This document shows, piece by piece, positions 1-8,626 of a stretch of DNA of 64,000 nt. Origin of the DNA: Cloacibacterium caeni (lineage in GTDB: Bacteria; Bacteroidota; Bacteroidia; Flavobacteriales; Weeksellaceae); NCBI RefSeq assembly GCF_907163125.1, contig NZ_OU015319.1:1674001-1738000 (forward strand), read 5' to 3'. The notes below the pieces were generated by a model. It did no database searches. It saw only the letters and a program-made list of their open reading frames with translations, and was not told the origin of the DNA. Each line of letters opens with the position of its first letter. Position 1 is the first letter of the stretch. The position numbers and the translations under genes were made by a program.

Positions 1-377
1 AAGGCATGGAAGCAGAAATTTTCTTTACTTTCTTCGGACTAGATGCTGTAATTAAGGACAGACTAAAAGACATTCATGTGGCTACAGTAGGAAATCCTGC
101 AATGCACATGCCTACCATGTTAGGCGGTTTACCAGGAATGGAAGCTCTGGCTACCAAAATGATGAAATCTAAAATGGAAAAATTAGACATTCCGCCAATT
201 GATGAATTTCTAGAAATTTTATCAGCTTCTGGTTGCAGACTTTGGGTTTGTAAATTGGCTTTTGAAATGTTTGATTTAAAAGAAGAAGACTTAACTCCAG
301 AAGTGGAAGGCATCTTAACTGTAGGTGATTTCTACGCAAGAGCAGCTGGAGAAGGCACTCAAATTATTTTTATCTAA
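1..377 (+). CDS. DsrE/DsrF/DrsH-like family protein (5' partial)
   Basis: The reading frame enters from the left edge of the window and ends at TAA 375-377; the first in-window ATG (position 6) is probably internal because it sits in a GMEAEIFFTFFG strand typical of the middle of this fold. Visible features are a Met-rich stretch and the conserved GCRLWVCKLAFEMF segment carrying two Cys. Members of this DsrE-like family (often labelled peroxiredoxin-family) are small cytoplasmic proteins linked to sulfur transfer; the exact substrate is not known. The nearby CoA-disulfide reductase-rhodanese gene (5963-7603) would fit a persulfide theme, but that is inference. Followed by a strong hairpin terminator. 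Confidence 0.75.
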   Translation, partial: GMEAEIFFTFFGLDAVIKDRLKDIHVATVGNPAMHMPTMLGGLPGMEALATKMMKSKMEKLDIPPIDEFLEILSASGCRLWVCKLAFEMFDLKEEDLTPEVEGILTVGDFYARAAGEGTQIIFI

Positions 378-395
378 ATAAAAACTTTTGTGTTG

Positions 396-436
396 AAAAA
401 ATCCCCACCGAGAAATTGGTGGGAATTTTTATTTTT
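396..436 (+). terminator. Rho-independent terminator of the DsrE-like gene
   Basis: Stem CCCACC (404-409) with GGTGGG (418-423), flanked by an A-run and followed by a T-rich tract, 20-30 nt after the stop codon at 377. Confidence 0.75.
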
Positions 437-444
437 TCTAAATC

Positions 445-473
445 AAAAAACCTCCCAAATTCGGGAGGTTTTC
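445..473 (-). terminator. Terminator of the nifJ operon (symmetrical hairpin)
   Basis: AAAACCTCCC paired with GGGAGGTTTT around a short AAATTC loop. T-runs lie on both sides, so it can work in both directions; it lies about 30 nt beyond the stop of the leftward gene at 503. Confidence 0.75.
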
Positions 474-474
474 A

Positions 475-502
475 TTTTCAATTTTCAACTTTCAATTTTC
501 AA
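475..502. repeat. Four tandem heptads TTTTCAA/CTTTCAA
   Basis: Four consecutive 7-nt units (TTTTCAA, TTTTCAA, CTTTCAA, TTTTCAA) abut the stop codon of the leftward nifJ gene. Unrelated heptad arrays (GGAAGNN) occur at 22725 and 22851, so short heptad arrays are a recurring intergenic form here. Confidence 0.7.
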
Positions 503-3500
503 TTAAAAAGTCGGTTGGAAGTTTTCAGCTCCAAGTGAAGCCATATCTTCGTACGTTTTCCATCTTAAATCGACTATTTCCTGAGCTAATTTCATTAAAT
601 GTTCAGCATCTTGTGGTTGCGTTTGTTTTAGAACTCGGTAACGCAACTCATTGTACGCATATTCTTCAAACGGAATTGTAGGACGAATAGAATCTAAGAT
701 AAACGGATTTTTATTATTTTTTCTCAACACAGGATTGAATCTAATCAATGGCCAATAACCACTTGCTACAGCCATTTTTTGTTGGTTCAAACCTTTTTCC
801 ATATCAATTCCGTGTGCAATACAATGACTGTACGCTAAAATTAATGAAGGTCCGTCATAAGCTTCTGCTTCACGCATTGCTAATAATGTTTGTTGAGGAT
901 TTGCTCCCATCGCAACCGTTGCTACATAAACATTTCCGTAAGAAATAGCTTGCATCGCCAAATCTTTTTTGCCAACACGTTTTCCTGCAGTTGCAAATTT
1001 TGCAGAAGCTGCAGTTGGCGTAGCTTTAGAACTTTGTCCACCCGTATTACTATAAACCTCAGTATCTAAAACCAAAACATTGATATTTCTTCCTGTAGAA
1101 AGTGCGTGGTCTAAACCTCCACTTCCGATATCATAAGCCCAACCATCACCACCAATGAGCCAAACAGCACGGTGAACCAAGTGGTCTGCAAGAGAATAGA
1201 GGTGTTTCGCATCTGGATTTTCAGAAAATTGCAATCTATTTTTTAGAATTTCAACTCTTTCTCTTTGTTTGATGATTTGACTTTCTAATTTTTGAGGTGC
1301 ATTTAGAATTTCATTGATGAAATCTTCGCCCAACTCTGGTTTTAATTTTTCGGCGTAATAATGAGCCATTTGCAATTGCTTATCTGCAGAAAGTCTCATT
1401 CCTAAACCAAATTCGGCATTATCTTCGAAGAGAGAATTGCTCCAAGCTGGTCCTTTTCCTTTAGAATTAGAACTCCAAGGTGTAGTTGGTAAATTTCCTC
1501 CGTAGATTGATGAACAACCCGTTGCATTGGCTACCATTAATCTATCACCAAAAAGTTGAGTAAGAACTTTAATGTAAGGTGTTTCTCCACAACCTGCACA
1601 AGCTCCAGAAAACTCGAACATCGGTTCTAAGAATTGTACGCCGTGAACTGTAGAATAATTCACCATATTTTTATCGTGAATTGGCAATTTCTCAAAATAA
1701 GAAATCACTTTTCTATGTTTTTTAAGGTCTGGATTTTTTGGTAAAATATTAATCGCGCGCAATTCTTCGTTTTCCTGATCAATTACTGGACATGCTTCGT
1801 AGCATAATTTACAACCAGTACAATCTTCTTCATAAACCTGAAGCGTGAACTTGGTTTCAGGGAAACCTCTTGCATTAATTGGCGCAGATTGGAAACCTTC
1901 TGGAACTTCGGTCAATAAATCTTTGTGATAAAATTTAGAACGAATTACAGAATGAGGACAAACAAAACTACAATTACCACATTGAATACAGATATCTGCA
2001 TTCCAATGGGCTACTTTTTCAGAAATATTTCGTTTTTCCCATTTAGTCGTTCCATTAGGGTAAGTTCCATCAGCAGGAATGGCACTTACAGGCAATTCAT
2101 CGCCTTTGCCAATCATCATTTTGTAAGTGATATTTTTCACAAAATCTGGCGCATTTTCGTCAACAGTTTGCTCCTCTCCTTTTTCGGCGGTTACTGCATT
2201 TGGAATTTTAACTTCGAATAAATTGGCTAACGTTTGATCAACAGCTAAGAAATTTTTATCTACAACAGCTTGTCCTTTTTTGATGTACGTTTTTTCAATT
2301 GCTTTTTTGATTTGTTTTATGGCTTCTTCCTCTGGCAAAACTCCTGAAAGTTTGAAAAAACAAGTTTGCATAATGGTATTAATTCTGCCTCGCATCCCTG
2401 TTTTTTCGGCAACTTCATTGGCATCTATCACAAAAAATCTAATATTTTTTTCAATCAATTGTTGCTGAACTTGGTAAGGCAATTTATCCCAAACTTCATC
2501 TTTAGAATAGGGTGAATTCAATAAAAATTTAGCTCCATTTTTAGCAAAACTGAGCATATCTTCATTTTCTAAAAATTTAAAGAAATGACAAGCGATGAAA
2601 TCTGCTTTTGAAATTAAATAAGGCGCTTCAATTGGTTCATGCCCAAAACGAAGGTGAGAAACAGTTTTCGCTCCAGATTTTTTAGAATCATAAACGAAAT
2701 ATCCTTGCGCTGAAAGTTCAGTGTTTTCGCCAATAATCTTAATCGAATTTTTATTTGCTCCTACTGTTCCATCTGCTCCCAAACCGAAAAACAGCGCTTG
2801 GTTCCATCCAGAATCATCTAATTTGAAGTTATAATCTACATTAATACTAGTAAAACTTACATCATCTGTAATCCCTACCGTAAAATGGTTTTTAGAATTT
2901 TCGGTTTTTAAATTATCATAAACCGCTTTTACCATAGCTGGTGTAAATTCTTTAGACGAAAGTCCGTATCTACCACCAATAATTTTTGGCATTTTTTCTA
3001 AAGTTCCATTGGTGAGTGCTTCTGTAAGGCAAACCAGAACATCTTGATACATTGGTTCACCATTGCTTCCAGGTTCTTTGGTTCTGTCTAAAACAGCAAT
3101 TTTTTTCACTGATTTTGGTAAAACCGAAATAAAATCTTCATTTGGGAATGGTCTAAACAACGAGATTTTCAGAACACCTGTTCTTTCTCCATTTTTATTC
3201 AGAAATTCTGAAGTTGGAATCACGGTTTCTACGCCAGAACCCATAATTACGATAACATTTTCTGCTTCTGGATGTCCGAAATACGTTACAGGAGCATAAT
3301 TTCTACCTGAAATTTTAGAGAATTTCTTCATTTCTTCCTTTAAAATGGTAGGAATTTTAGCATAATAAGGATTAGAAGTTTCTCTTCCTTGGAAATAAAC
3401 ATCAGGATTCTGAGCAGTTCCTCTTACAAAAGGTTTATCAGGATTTAAACTTCTATTTCTGTGTGCAATCACCAATTCATCATCTATCATTGCACGAATT

Positions 3501-4087
3501 TGGTCGTCATTTAAAAGATTAATTTTGTTCACTTCGTGAGAAGTTCTAAAACCGTCAAAGAAATGAATAAAGGGAATTCTCGCTCTCAAAGTGGTAGCTT
3601 GGGCAATAAGCGCCATATCGTGTGCTTCTTGAACACTTGCAGAAGAAAGCATCGCAAAACCAGTAGTTCTGGCTGCCATTACATCTTGATGGTCACCAAA
3701 AATCGACAAAGCTTGTGCTGCTAAAGAACGTGCTGCAACGTGAAAAACTGCACTTGTAAGTTCTCCCGCAATTTTGTACATATTCGGAAGCATCAGCATT
3801 AAACCTTGTGAAGCCGTAAAAGTGGTGGTTAATGCACCAGCTTGAAGTGAACCATGAACTGTACCAGCTGCACCACCTTCACTTTGCATTTCTATAATTT
3901 CGGGAACGTTTCCCCAGATATTTTTAATTCCTTTAGACGCCCATTCGTCTGCCAATTCTGCCATAGTAGAAGATGGCGTAATAGGATAAATGGCGCAAAC
4001 TTCGTTTACTCTGTACGCGATGTACGCTGCAGCTTCGTTGCCGTCGATGGTTGCTATAATTTTATTTTGATTTTTCATTTTTTTCAA
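503..4087 (-). CDS. nifJ: Pyruvate:ferredoxin (flavodoxin) oxidoreductase
   Basis: This 1194-residue single-chain enzyme has the full length of the NifJ/Por family. It oxidatively decarboxylates pyruvate to acetyl-CoA and CO2 and reduces ferredoxin or flavodoxin in the cytoplasm. The N-terminal pyruvate-binding domain starts with IDGNEAAAYIAYRVNE and has YPITPSSTMAE. A ferredoxin-like domain near residues 690-760 carries CIQCGNCSFVCPH and CTGCKLCYEACP for two 4Fe-4S clusters. The C-terminal thiamine-diphosphate part has CAGCGETPY, ATGCSSIYGG and IGGDGWAYDIGSGG. The gene begins 4 nt after the flavoprotein gene 4092-5726, so the two are almost surely co-transcribed. No frameshift or missing motif was seen. 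Confidence 0.97.
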   Translation of the reverse strand: MKKMKNQNKIIATIDGNEAAAYIAYRVNEVCAIYPITPSSTMAELADEWASKGIKNIWGNVPEIIEMQSEGGAAGTVHGSLQAGALTTTFTASQGLMLMLPNMYKIAGELTSAVFHVAARSLAAQALSIFGDHQDVMAARTTGFAMLSSASVQEAHDMALIAQATTLRARIPFIHFFDGFRTSHEVNKINLLNDDQIRAMIDDELVIAHRNRSLNPDKPFVRGTAQNPDVYFQGRETSNPYYAKIPTILKEEMKKFSKISGRNYAPVTYFGHPEAENVIVIMGSGVETVIPTSEFLNKNGERTGVLKISLFRPFPNEDFISVLPKSVKKIAVLDRTKEPGSNGEPMYQDVLVCLTEALTNGTLEKMPKIIGGRYGLSSKEFTPAMVKAVYDNLKTENSKNHFTVGITDDVSFTSINVDYNFKLDDSGWNQALFFGLGADGTVGANKNSIKIIGENTELSAQGYFVYDSKKSGAKTVSHLRFGHEPIEAPYLISKADFIACHFFKFLENEDMLSFAKNGAKFLLNSPYSKDEVWDKLPYQVQQQLIEKNIRFFVIDANEVAEKTGMRGRINTIMQTCFFKLSGVLPEEEAIKQIKKAIEKTYIKKGQAVVDKNFLAVDQTLANLFEVKIPNAVTAEKGEEQTVDENAPDFVKNITYKMMIGKGDELPVSAIPADGTYPNGTTKWEKRNISEKVAHWNADICIQCGNCSFVCPHSVIRSKFYHKDLLTEVPEGFQSAPINARGFPETKFTLQVYEEDCTGCKLCYEACPVIDQENEELRAINILPKNPDLKKHRKVISYFEKLPIHDKNMVNYSTVHGVQFLEPMFEFSGACAGCGETPYIKVLTQLFGDRLMVANATGCSSIYGGNLPTTPWSSNSKGKGPAWSNSLFEDNAEFGLGMRLSADKQLQMAHYYAEKLKPELGEDFINEILNAPQKLESQIIKQRERVEILKNRLQFSENPDAKHLYSLADHLVHRAVWLIGGDGWAYDIGSGGLDHALSTGRNINVLVLDTEVYSNTGGQSSKATPTAASAKFATAGKRVGKKDLAMQAISYGNVYVATVAMGANPQQTLLAMREAEAYDGPSLILAYSHCIAHGIDMEKGLNQQKMAVASGYWPLIRFNPVLRKNNKNPFILDSIRPTIPFEEYAYNELRYRVLKQTQPQDAEHLMKLAQEIVDLRWKTYEDMASLGAENFQPTF

Positions 4088-4091
4088 TTGA

Positions 4092-5726
4092 TTAATGTTC
4101 TAAAACCATATCTAAAGCGTGACAAGGACATTGTTCTGCGCAAACGCCACAACCTGTACACAAATCGTAATTGATGGTGTAACCTTCTCCTTTTCCGTTT
4201 TTGGAAATCGCACCTTCCGGACACGCTCCGTAACAACTATCGCACTCGAAACAATTACCGCAAGAAAGACAACGTTGTGCTTCGTAAACTGCTTCTTCAG
4301 TAGTATAACCTGCTACAATTTCGTCAAAAGTTTCTACTGCTTTCTCAATTTCTAAATGTTGTTGAGCTTTCTTTTCAGCATCTGTTTTGAACCAAATTTG
4401 TAGTTTTTCGATAGTAACTAAAGGATTGTTGGATGGTTTTTCGTAAGTAGTATTTCTAAGCCAAGCGTCAATATTTCTTGCTGCTTTTTTACCATGACCT
4501 GTAGCAATCGTTACTGTTCTTTCACTAGGAACCATATCTCCTCCTGCAAAAATTCCAGGATAACCTGTCATCATTGATGCATTTACCTCAACGGTTGTTC
4601 CATCCTCTTTGAAGGTAATTCCTTCAATATGTTTTAAGAAATCGGTATCTGCTTCTTGTCCGAGAGCTAGAATTAAAGAATCTGCTTCCAAAGTTTCGTA
4701 TTCACCAGTTGGGACGGCTTTTCCATTAACCACTTGCATTTTTTCAACTGTGATAGAAGAAGTTTCCATATTTTTAATGGTGCTCAACCAATGGATTTTC
4801 ACCCCCTCGCTTAAAGCTTCATCTGCTTCAAATTCGTGAGCAGGCATATGTTCGCGATCTCTTCTGTAAATAATCATGGCTTCATCTGCACCTAATCTTT
4901 TAGCAGTTCTCGCTGCATCCATTGCGGTATTTCCACCTCCGTAAATGGCGACTCTTCTTCCTAAAAGTGGTTTATTATCACTATTTTCATCAGCTTCTTT
5001 CAAGAAAGAAACCGCATCTAAAATTTTACTCGCTTCTTGAGCAGGAATATTTACTTTTTTGGCTAAATGCGCTCCAATAGCTACAAAAACTGCATCGAAA
5101 CCACCATTTTCTTTTTCTTGGAGAATATCTTGAACTTTATAATTCAGAACAATTTTCACTCCGAAATTTTCAATTCTTTTAATTTCAGCTTGAAGAATAT
5201 TTCTAGGCATTCTGTACGCAGGAATCCCAAAATTCATCATTCCACCAGCAACAGGTCCTGCTTCGAAAATCGTTACTTCGTGACCTAATTTTCTAAGATG
5301 ATAAGCCGCCGAAAGTCCAGAAGGACCTGCACCTACAATCATAATTTTCTTACCGGTAAGTGTTTTCGGAGGATAAAATTGCCAATTATTTTTTAATGCT
5401 TCGTCTCCTAAGAATCTTTCTACGGCGTGAATACTCACCGAAGAATCTAAATCTTTTCTATTGCAAGAATTTTCGCAAGGATGATAACAAACTCTCCCAT
5501 GAATCGCAGCCATAGGATTTTGCTCGGTCAATTTTCTCCAAGCGTCTTCTATTTTTCCTTCTTGAGCCAGAGAAAGCCAAGCCTGAATATTTTCGCCAGC
5601 TGGACAAGCGTTATTACAAGGTGGAAAAAAATCAACGTATTCTGGTTTGCTTTTCCTAATAGAACCAGTTCCCTTGCTTTTATTAAGGTTTGCAAGTTTG
5701 GTTAAATCCGTTTTAATAAAACTCAT
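4092..5726 (-). CDS. NAD(P)-binding Fe-S flavoprotein, GltD-like, with C-terminal 2x[4Fe-4S] domain
   Basis: The 544-residue protein resembles the small subunit of NADPH-dependent glutamate synthase but has extra Fe-S domains. N-terminal Cys motifs CNNACPAGE and CYHPCENSCNR are typical of the GltD/PreT Fe-S domain; IMIVGAGPSGLSAAYHLRK is the FAD Rossmann fold; AIYGGGNTAMDAARTAKRL is the NAD(P) fold; the C terminus holds CLSCGNCFECDSC and CTGCGVCAEQCPC, a bacterial ferredoxin-type domain. It is the first gene of a two-gene unit with nifJ, 4 nt apart. I infer that it moves electrons between NAD(P)H and the ferredoxin used by the pyruvate oxidoreductase. No glutamate synthase large subunit is present nearby, so gltD is not a safe name. 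Confidence 0.85.
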   Translation of the reverse strand: MSFIKTDLTKLANLNKSKGTGSIRKSKPEYVDFFPPCNNACPAGENIQAWLSLAQEGKIEDAWRKLTEQNPMAAIHGRVCYHPCENSCNRKDLDSSVSIHAVERFLGDEALKNNWQFYPPKTLTGKKIMIVGAGPSGLSAAYHLRKLGHEVTIFEAGPVAGGMMNFGIPAYRMPRNILQAEIKRIENFGVKIVLNYKVQDILQEKENGGFDAVFVAIGAHLAKKVNIPAQEASKILDAVSFLKEADENSDNKPLLGRRVAIYGGGNTAMDAARTAKRLGADEAMIIYRRDREHMPAHEFEADEALSEGVKIHWLSTIKNMETSSITVEKMQVVNGKAVPTGEYETLEADSLILALGQEADTDFLKHIEGITFKEDGTTVEVNASMMTGYPGIFAGGDMVPSERTVTIATGHGKKAARNIDAWLRNTTYEKPSNNPLVTIEKLQIWFKTDAEKKAQQHLEIEKAVETFDEIVAGYTTEEAVYEAQRCLSCGNCFECDSCYGACPEGAISKNGKGEGYTINYDLCTGCGVCAEQCPCHALDMVLEH

Positions 5727-5914
5727 TTTATGTGTTTATTTGATGTTATCTACATTTATAAAAAGTGACTTTTAGAAAAGATTGGTCACAAAAGTTCAAT
5801 TAACAAATTTATTAATTAACGCATAAGAACTTTGAGTTTTATAAGCATACATTTGTCATGTTTTGGAGATTTCTGATTAAAATCATATTATTATTGAACA
5901 ATTATTGAAATAAA

Positions 5915-5945
5915 AAAGGCTCCAATAAAAATTGAAGCCTTCTTG
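5915..5945 (-). terminator. Terminator of the CoA-disulfide reductase gene
   Basis: On the minus strand AAGGCTTCAAT pairs with ATTGGAGCCTT (one mismatch) around a 4-nt loop and is followed by TTTTTTA, about 20 nt after the stop at 5963. Confidence 0.7.
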
Positions 5946-5962
5946 TTAACAAAAAACTATTA

Positions 5963-7603
5963 CTATGATTGAACTTTTGACCAAAGATTGTACCCTCCGT
6001 TTAAGTTCACGGCTCGAAAACCGTTATTTCTCATAATTCTATTGGCTAAATAACCACGCAAACCAACTTGGCAATAAATGGCATACATTTTATTCTTATC
6101 TAATTTTTCGAGATTTGCTCGTAAATCATCTACGTTAATATTTATTGCGCCTTCAATTGCGCCTCCTGAAAATTCTTTGGAAGTTCTTACATCTAAAATT
6201 ACCGCATCATTTTCTTTCACAAAATCCCAAAATTCATCATAATTCACCATTTCTAAATCCCCTTTCAAAATATTTTCCGCAGCATAACCAGCTATGTTTA
6301 CAGGATCTTTCGCAGAGTTAAAAGGCGGAGCATAAGTAATTTCAATTTCTGGTAAATCATAAACAGTGAGATTTCCTTTGATAGCCGTTGCAATTACATC
6401 AATTCTTTTATCAACTCCAGCTTCGCCAACAGCTTGAGCCCCGAAGATTTTTCCGTTTTCATCAAAAATAAGTTTTAAAACCATATTTTTTGCTCCAGGA
6501 TAATAACCCGCGTGATGACCGCGAGTTACAATGGCAGTTTTATAAGGAATTCCGAAACGTTTTAATGTTTTTTCATTGAGTCCAGTTGAAGCCACAGAAA
6601 GTTCGAAAAATTTCAAAATAGAAGAACCCAAACTTCCTGTATATTTGTATTGATTTCCTAGAACGATATTGTCAGCTACTATTCTACCTTGTCTGTTTGC
6701 TGGCCAAGCTAAAGGAATCAACACTTTTTTATTGTTGATGTAATGCGCTACTTCTATTGCGTCTCCAACTGCATAAATATCAGGATTAGAGGTTTGCATA
6801 AATTCGTTCACCAAAATTCCACGAGTTTCTCCGATTTCCAAACCCGCTTCTATTGCTAATTTGGTTTCGGGTTTTACACCGATTGCAAGAATTACCGCAT
6901 CTGTTTCTAAAGAAGTTCCATTGTTTAAGAACACTTCTATGGTTTCGCCTTTGTCATTGAATTTTTCTACGCCAACGTTTAACAACAATTCAAGCCCTTT
7001 TTGTTTGGCTTTTTCGTGAACGAAACTTGCGATATCAAAATCTACTGGTGCCATTACTTGGTTACCGAGTTCTACCAACTTCACATTCTTACCTGCTTCA
7101 ATGAGATTTTCTGCTACTTCAAGACCAATGAAACCACCACCTACAACTACAAAATTCTGTGCATTTTTGGTTTTTGCCACAATTTTATCCATATCAGGAA
7201 TATTTCTGAGTGTAAAAATTTTATCAGAATCAATTCCTTCAAAAGGTGGTTTTATAGGTTCTGCACCTGGTGCAAGCAATAGTTTGTCGTAGTTTTCTAA
7301 GTAAATTTCGCCAGTTTGTAAATTTTTTACTGAAACTTTTTTATCGACTGTATAAATAGATAAAACTTCTGTAAGAACTCTTACATCTAAGTTGTATCTT
7401 TCTTTAAGAGATTCTGGTGTTTGTAATAAAAGAGCGTCTCTCTTGTCAATCGTTCCGCTGATATGATAAGGCAAACCGCAATTCGCAAAACTTACATATT
7501 GTCCTTTTTCAAAAATTATGACTTCGTTTTCTTCTGAGAGTCTTCTTAATCTGGTTGCTGCTGTTGCGCCTCCTGCAACTCCTCCTACAATTAGTATTTT
7601 CAT
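5963..7603 (-). CDS. CoA-disulfide reductase-like FAD oxidoreductase fused to a rhodanese domain
   Basis: The 546-residue protein belongs to the class III pyridine nucleotide-disulfide oxidoreductases. The FAD-binding glycine motif GGVAGGATAATRLRR is at the N terminus. The single redox Cys sits in SFANCGLPYH near residue 43, as in CoA-disulfide reductases. A second glycine motif, VVVGGGFIGLEVAENL, binds NAD(P)H. From about residue 450 follows a rhodanese domain with VILDVRTSKEF and catalytic YCQVGLRGY. Such fusions reduce CoA disulfide, CoA persulfide or polysulfide in the cytoplasm. The gene is monocistronic, with a terminator at 5915 and a -7 box plus two palindromes upstream. The exact persulfide substrate cannot be told from sequence. 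Confidence 0.85.
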   Translation of the reverse strand: MKILIVGGVAGGATAATRLRRLSEENEVIIFEKGQYVSFANCGLPYHISGTIDKRDALLLQTPESLKERYNLDVRVLTEVLSIYTVDKKVSVKNLQTGEIYLENYDKLLLAPGAEPIKPPFEGIDSDKIFTLRNIPDMDKIVAKTKNAQNFVVVGGGFIGLEVAENLIEAGKNVKLVELGNQVMAPVDFDIASFVHEKAKQKGLELLLNVGVEKFNDKGETIEVFLNNGTSLETDAVILAIGVKPETKLAIEAGLEIGETRGILVNEFMQTSNPDIYAVGDAIEVAHYINNKKVLIPLAWPANRQGRIVADNIVLGNQYKYTGSLGSSILKFFELSVASTGLNEKTLKRFGIPYKTAIVTRGHHAGYYPGAKNMVLKLIFDENGKIFGAQAVGEAGVDKRIDVIATAIKGNLTVYDLPEIEITYAPPFNSAKDPVNIAGYAAENILKGDLEMVNYDEFWDFVKENDAVILDVRTSKEFSGGAIEGAININVDDLRANLEKLDKNKMYAIYCQVGLRGYLANRIMRNNGFRAVNLNGGYNLWSKVQS

Positions 7604-7662
7604 CTATAAATCTTTAATGGATTAAAAAACTTCATTTCTAAAGTGAAACAAAATTGATACTG

Positions 7663-7706
7663 CAAAATTACGGTTGGTTTTTACCAATTTCGGTAACAGA
7701 TGTTAC
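7663..7706 (-). promoter_or_regulatory. Promoter and double palindrome before the CoA-disulfide reductase gene
   Basis: On the minus strand TAATTTTG (7663-7670) matches the -7 box TAnnTTTG. Just upstream are two overlapping inverted repeats, TTACCAATTTCGGTAA (7681-7696) and GTAACAGATGTTAC (7693-7706). If the transcript starts near 7656, the second is centred about 43 bases upstream, a position used by Crp/Fnr-type activators. The regulator is not identified. Confidence 0.5.
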
Positions 7707-7807
7707 AATGAAAACGTGATTTTTGTCAAAAACAAAAATTATTAAAATTTACACTTGAAATTTTTATACCTGATAATCAGCAACTTAATTAAATCACTAG
7801 AAAATTT

Positions 7808-7852
7808 TTACTACTTTGTATTGCATAATACTAAATTTTATATATATCTTTG
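7808..7852 (+). promoter_or_regulatory. Promoter of the small PspC gene with shared 28-bp element
   Basis: TATCTTTG (7845-7852) is a perfect -7 box, with TTG at 7821-7823 spaced 21 nt. The 28 nt at 7808-7835 recur with two changes at 8176-8203, before the padR promoter. The element contains GTATT-GCAT-AATAC, an inverted repeat, and covers the -33 region, so it is probably an operator; PadR is the obvious candidate ligand (inference). Confidence 0.6.
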
Positions 7853-7879
7853 CATAAGAAAATCACAAAAATCATTAAA

Positions 7880-8158
7880 ATGAAAACTTATCAACAAAAC
7901 GAAAACCAATATTACACTGGTTGTAGAGCAAAACTAACTCGCGATGGAGACAATAGAAGAATCGCTGGGGTTTGTTCAGGACTTGGAAGATATTTCGGGA
8001 TAGATGTCTCTTTAGTAAGAGTTGCATGGTTCTTACTGGCATTCTTCGGAATATTTTCGGCGGGAATTTCTACGTTTATGGTCGTATTCGTCTATTTTTT
8101 ACTTTGGTTACTTTTACCAAAAACGAGAACGATTCATTACTTCGAAGAAAGAAAATAG
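7880..8158 (+). CDS. Small PspC-domain membrane protein
   Basis: This 92-residue protein is one PspC domain: GDNRRIAGVCSGLGRYFGID, then a hydrophobic hairpin (WFLLAFFGIFSAGIST and VVFVYFLLWLLLP) reaching to residue 85. PspC proteins are inner-membrane members of phage-shock/envelope-stress responses. I chose ATG 7880 because the earlier in-frame ATG at 7850 lies inside the -7 box and before the likely transcript start. It resembles the PspC part of the larger protein at 8627 and shares its upstream 28-bp element, so all three genes of the module are probably controlled together. Confidence 0.85.
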   Translation: MKTYQQNENQYYTGCRAKLTRDGDNRRIAGVCSGLGRYFGIDVSLVRVAWFLLAFFGIFSAGISTFMVVFVYFLLWLLLPKTRTIHYFEERK

Positions 8159-8175
8159 TAATATATTTTTTTGCA

Positions 8176-8218
8176 TTACTACTTTGCATTGCATATTACT
8201 AAAAAATACCTATTTTTG
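8176..8218 (+). promoter_or_regulatory. Promoter of the padR-pspC operon with second copy of the 28-bp element
   Basis: TATTTTTG (8211-8218) is a perfect -7 box with TTG at 8189-8191 (19-nt spacing). The 28 nt at 8176-8203 match 7808-7835 at 26 positions and overlap the -33 region, as expected for repression, possibly autoregulation by PadR. Confidence 0.6.
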
Positions 8219-8286
8219 TTCAACAGAAAAAAATTCGTAAAATGAATGTTATAACAAATTATAAAAACCACTAATAACTAAAAAAC

Positions 8287-8616
8287 ATGAACACAGAAAA
8301 TACCAAAGCGCAAATGCGAAAAGGAATTCTAGAGTTCTGTATTTTGAGCCTTATCAATAATAAAGAAATGTATGTTTCTGATTTAATAGACGAACTCAAA
8401 AAAGGAAAGCTAGATGTAGTAGAAGGAACTCTTTATCCGCTACTTACAAGATTGAAAAATGGAGAATTTCTTGCTTACAGATGGGAAGAATCTACCAGTG
8501 GACCGCCAAGAAAATACTACCAAATTACTGAAAAAGGAAAAACCTTTTTAGCAGAATTACAAAATACTTGGAATGAATTAACAGAATCTGTAAACCAAAT
8601 CACCAAAACATCATAA
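8287..8616 (+). CDS. PadR-family transcriptional regulator
   Basis: The 109-residue protein is a winged helix-turn-helix regulator of the short PadR type. Typical landmarks are RKGILEFCILSLINNKEMY at the N terminus, VEGTLYPLLTRLKNGEFLAYRW (recognition helix and wing) and GPPRKYYQITEKGKTFL. A C-terminal helix serves dimerisation. It is followed after 10 nt by a large PspC protein, an arrangement common in Bacteroidota. PadR proteins are usually repressors that leave DNA on ligand binding or stress; the ligand here is unknown. Repeated operator-like elements lie before this gene and before the small pspC gene at 7880. Confidence 0.9.
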   Translation: MNTENTKAQMRKGILEFCILSLINNKEMYVSDLIDELKKGKLDVVEGTLYPLLTRLKNGEFLAYRWEESTSGPPRKYYQITEKGKTFLAELQNTWNELTESVNQITKTS

Positions 8617-8626
8617 AAACTAAACT

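Noticed and set aside
7850-7879. Upstream ATG as start of the small PspC protein
   Set aside because: It overlaps the -7 box TATCTTTG and precedes the likely transcript start.
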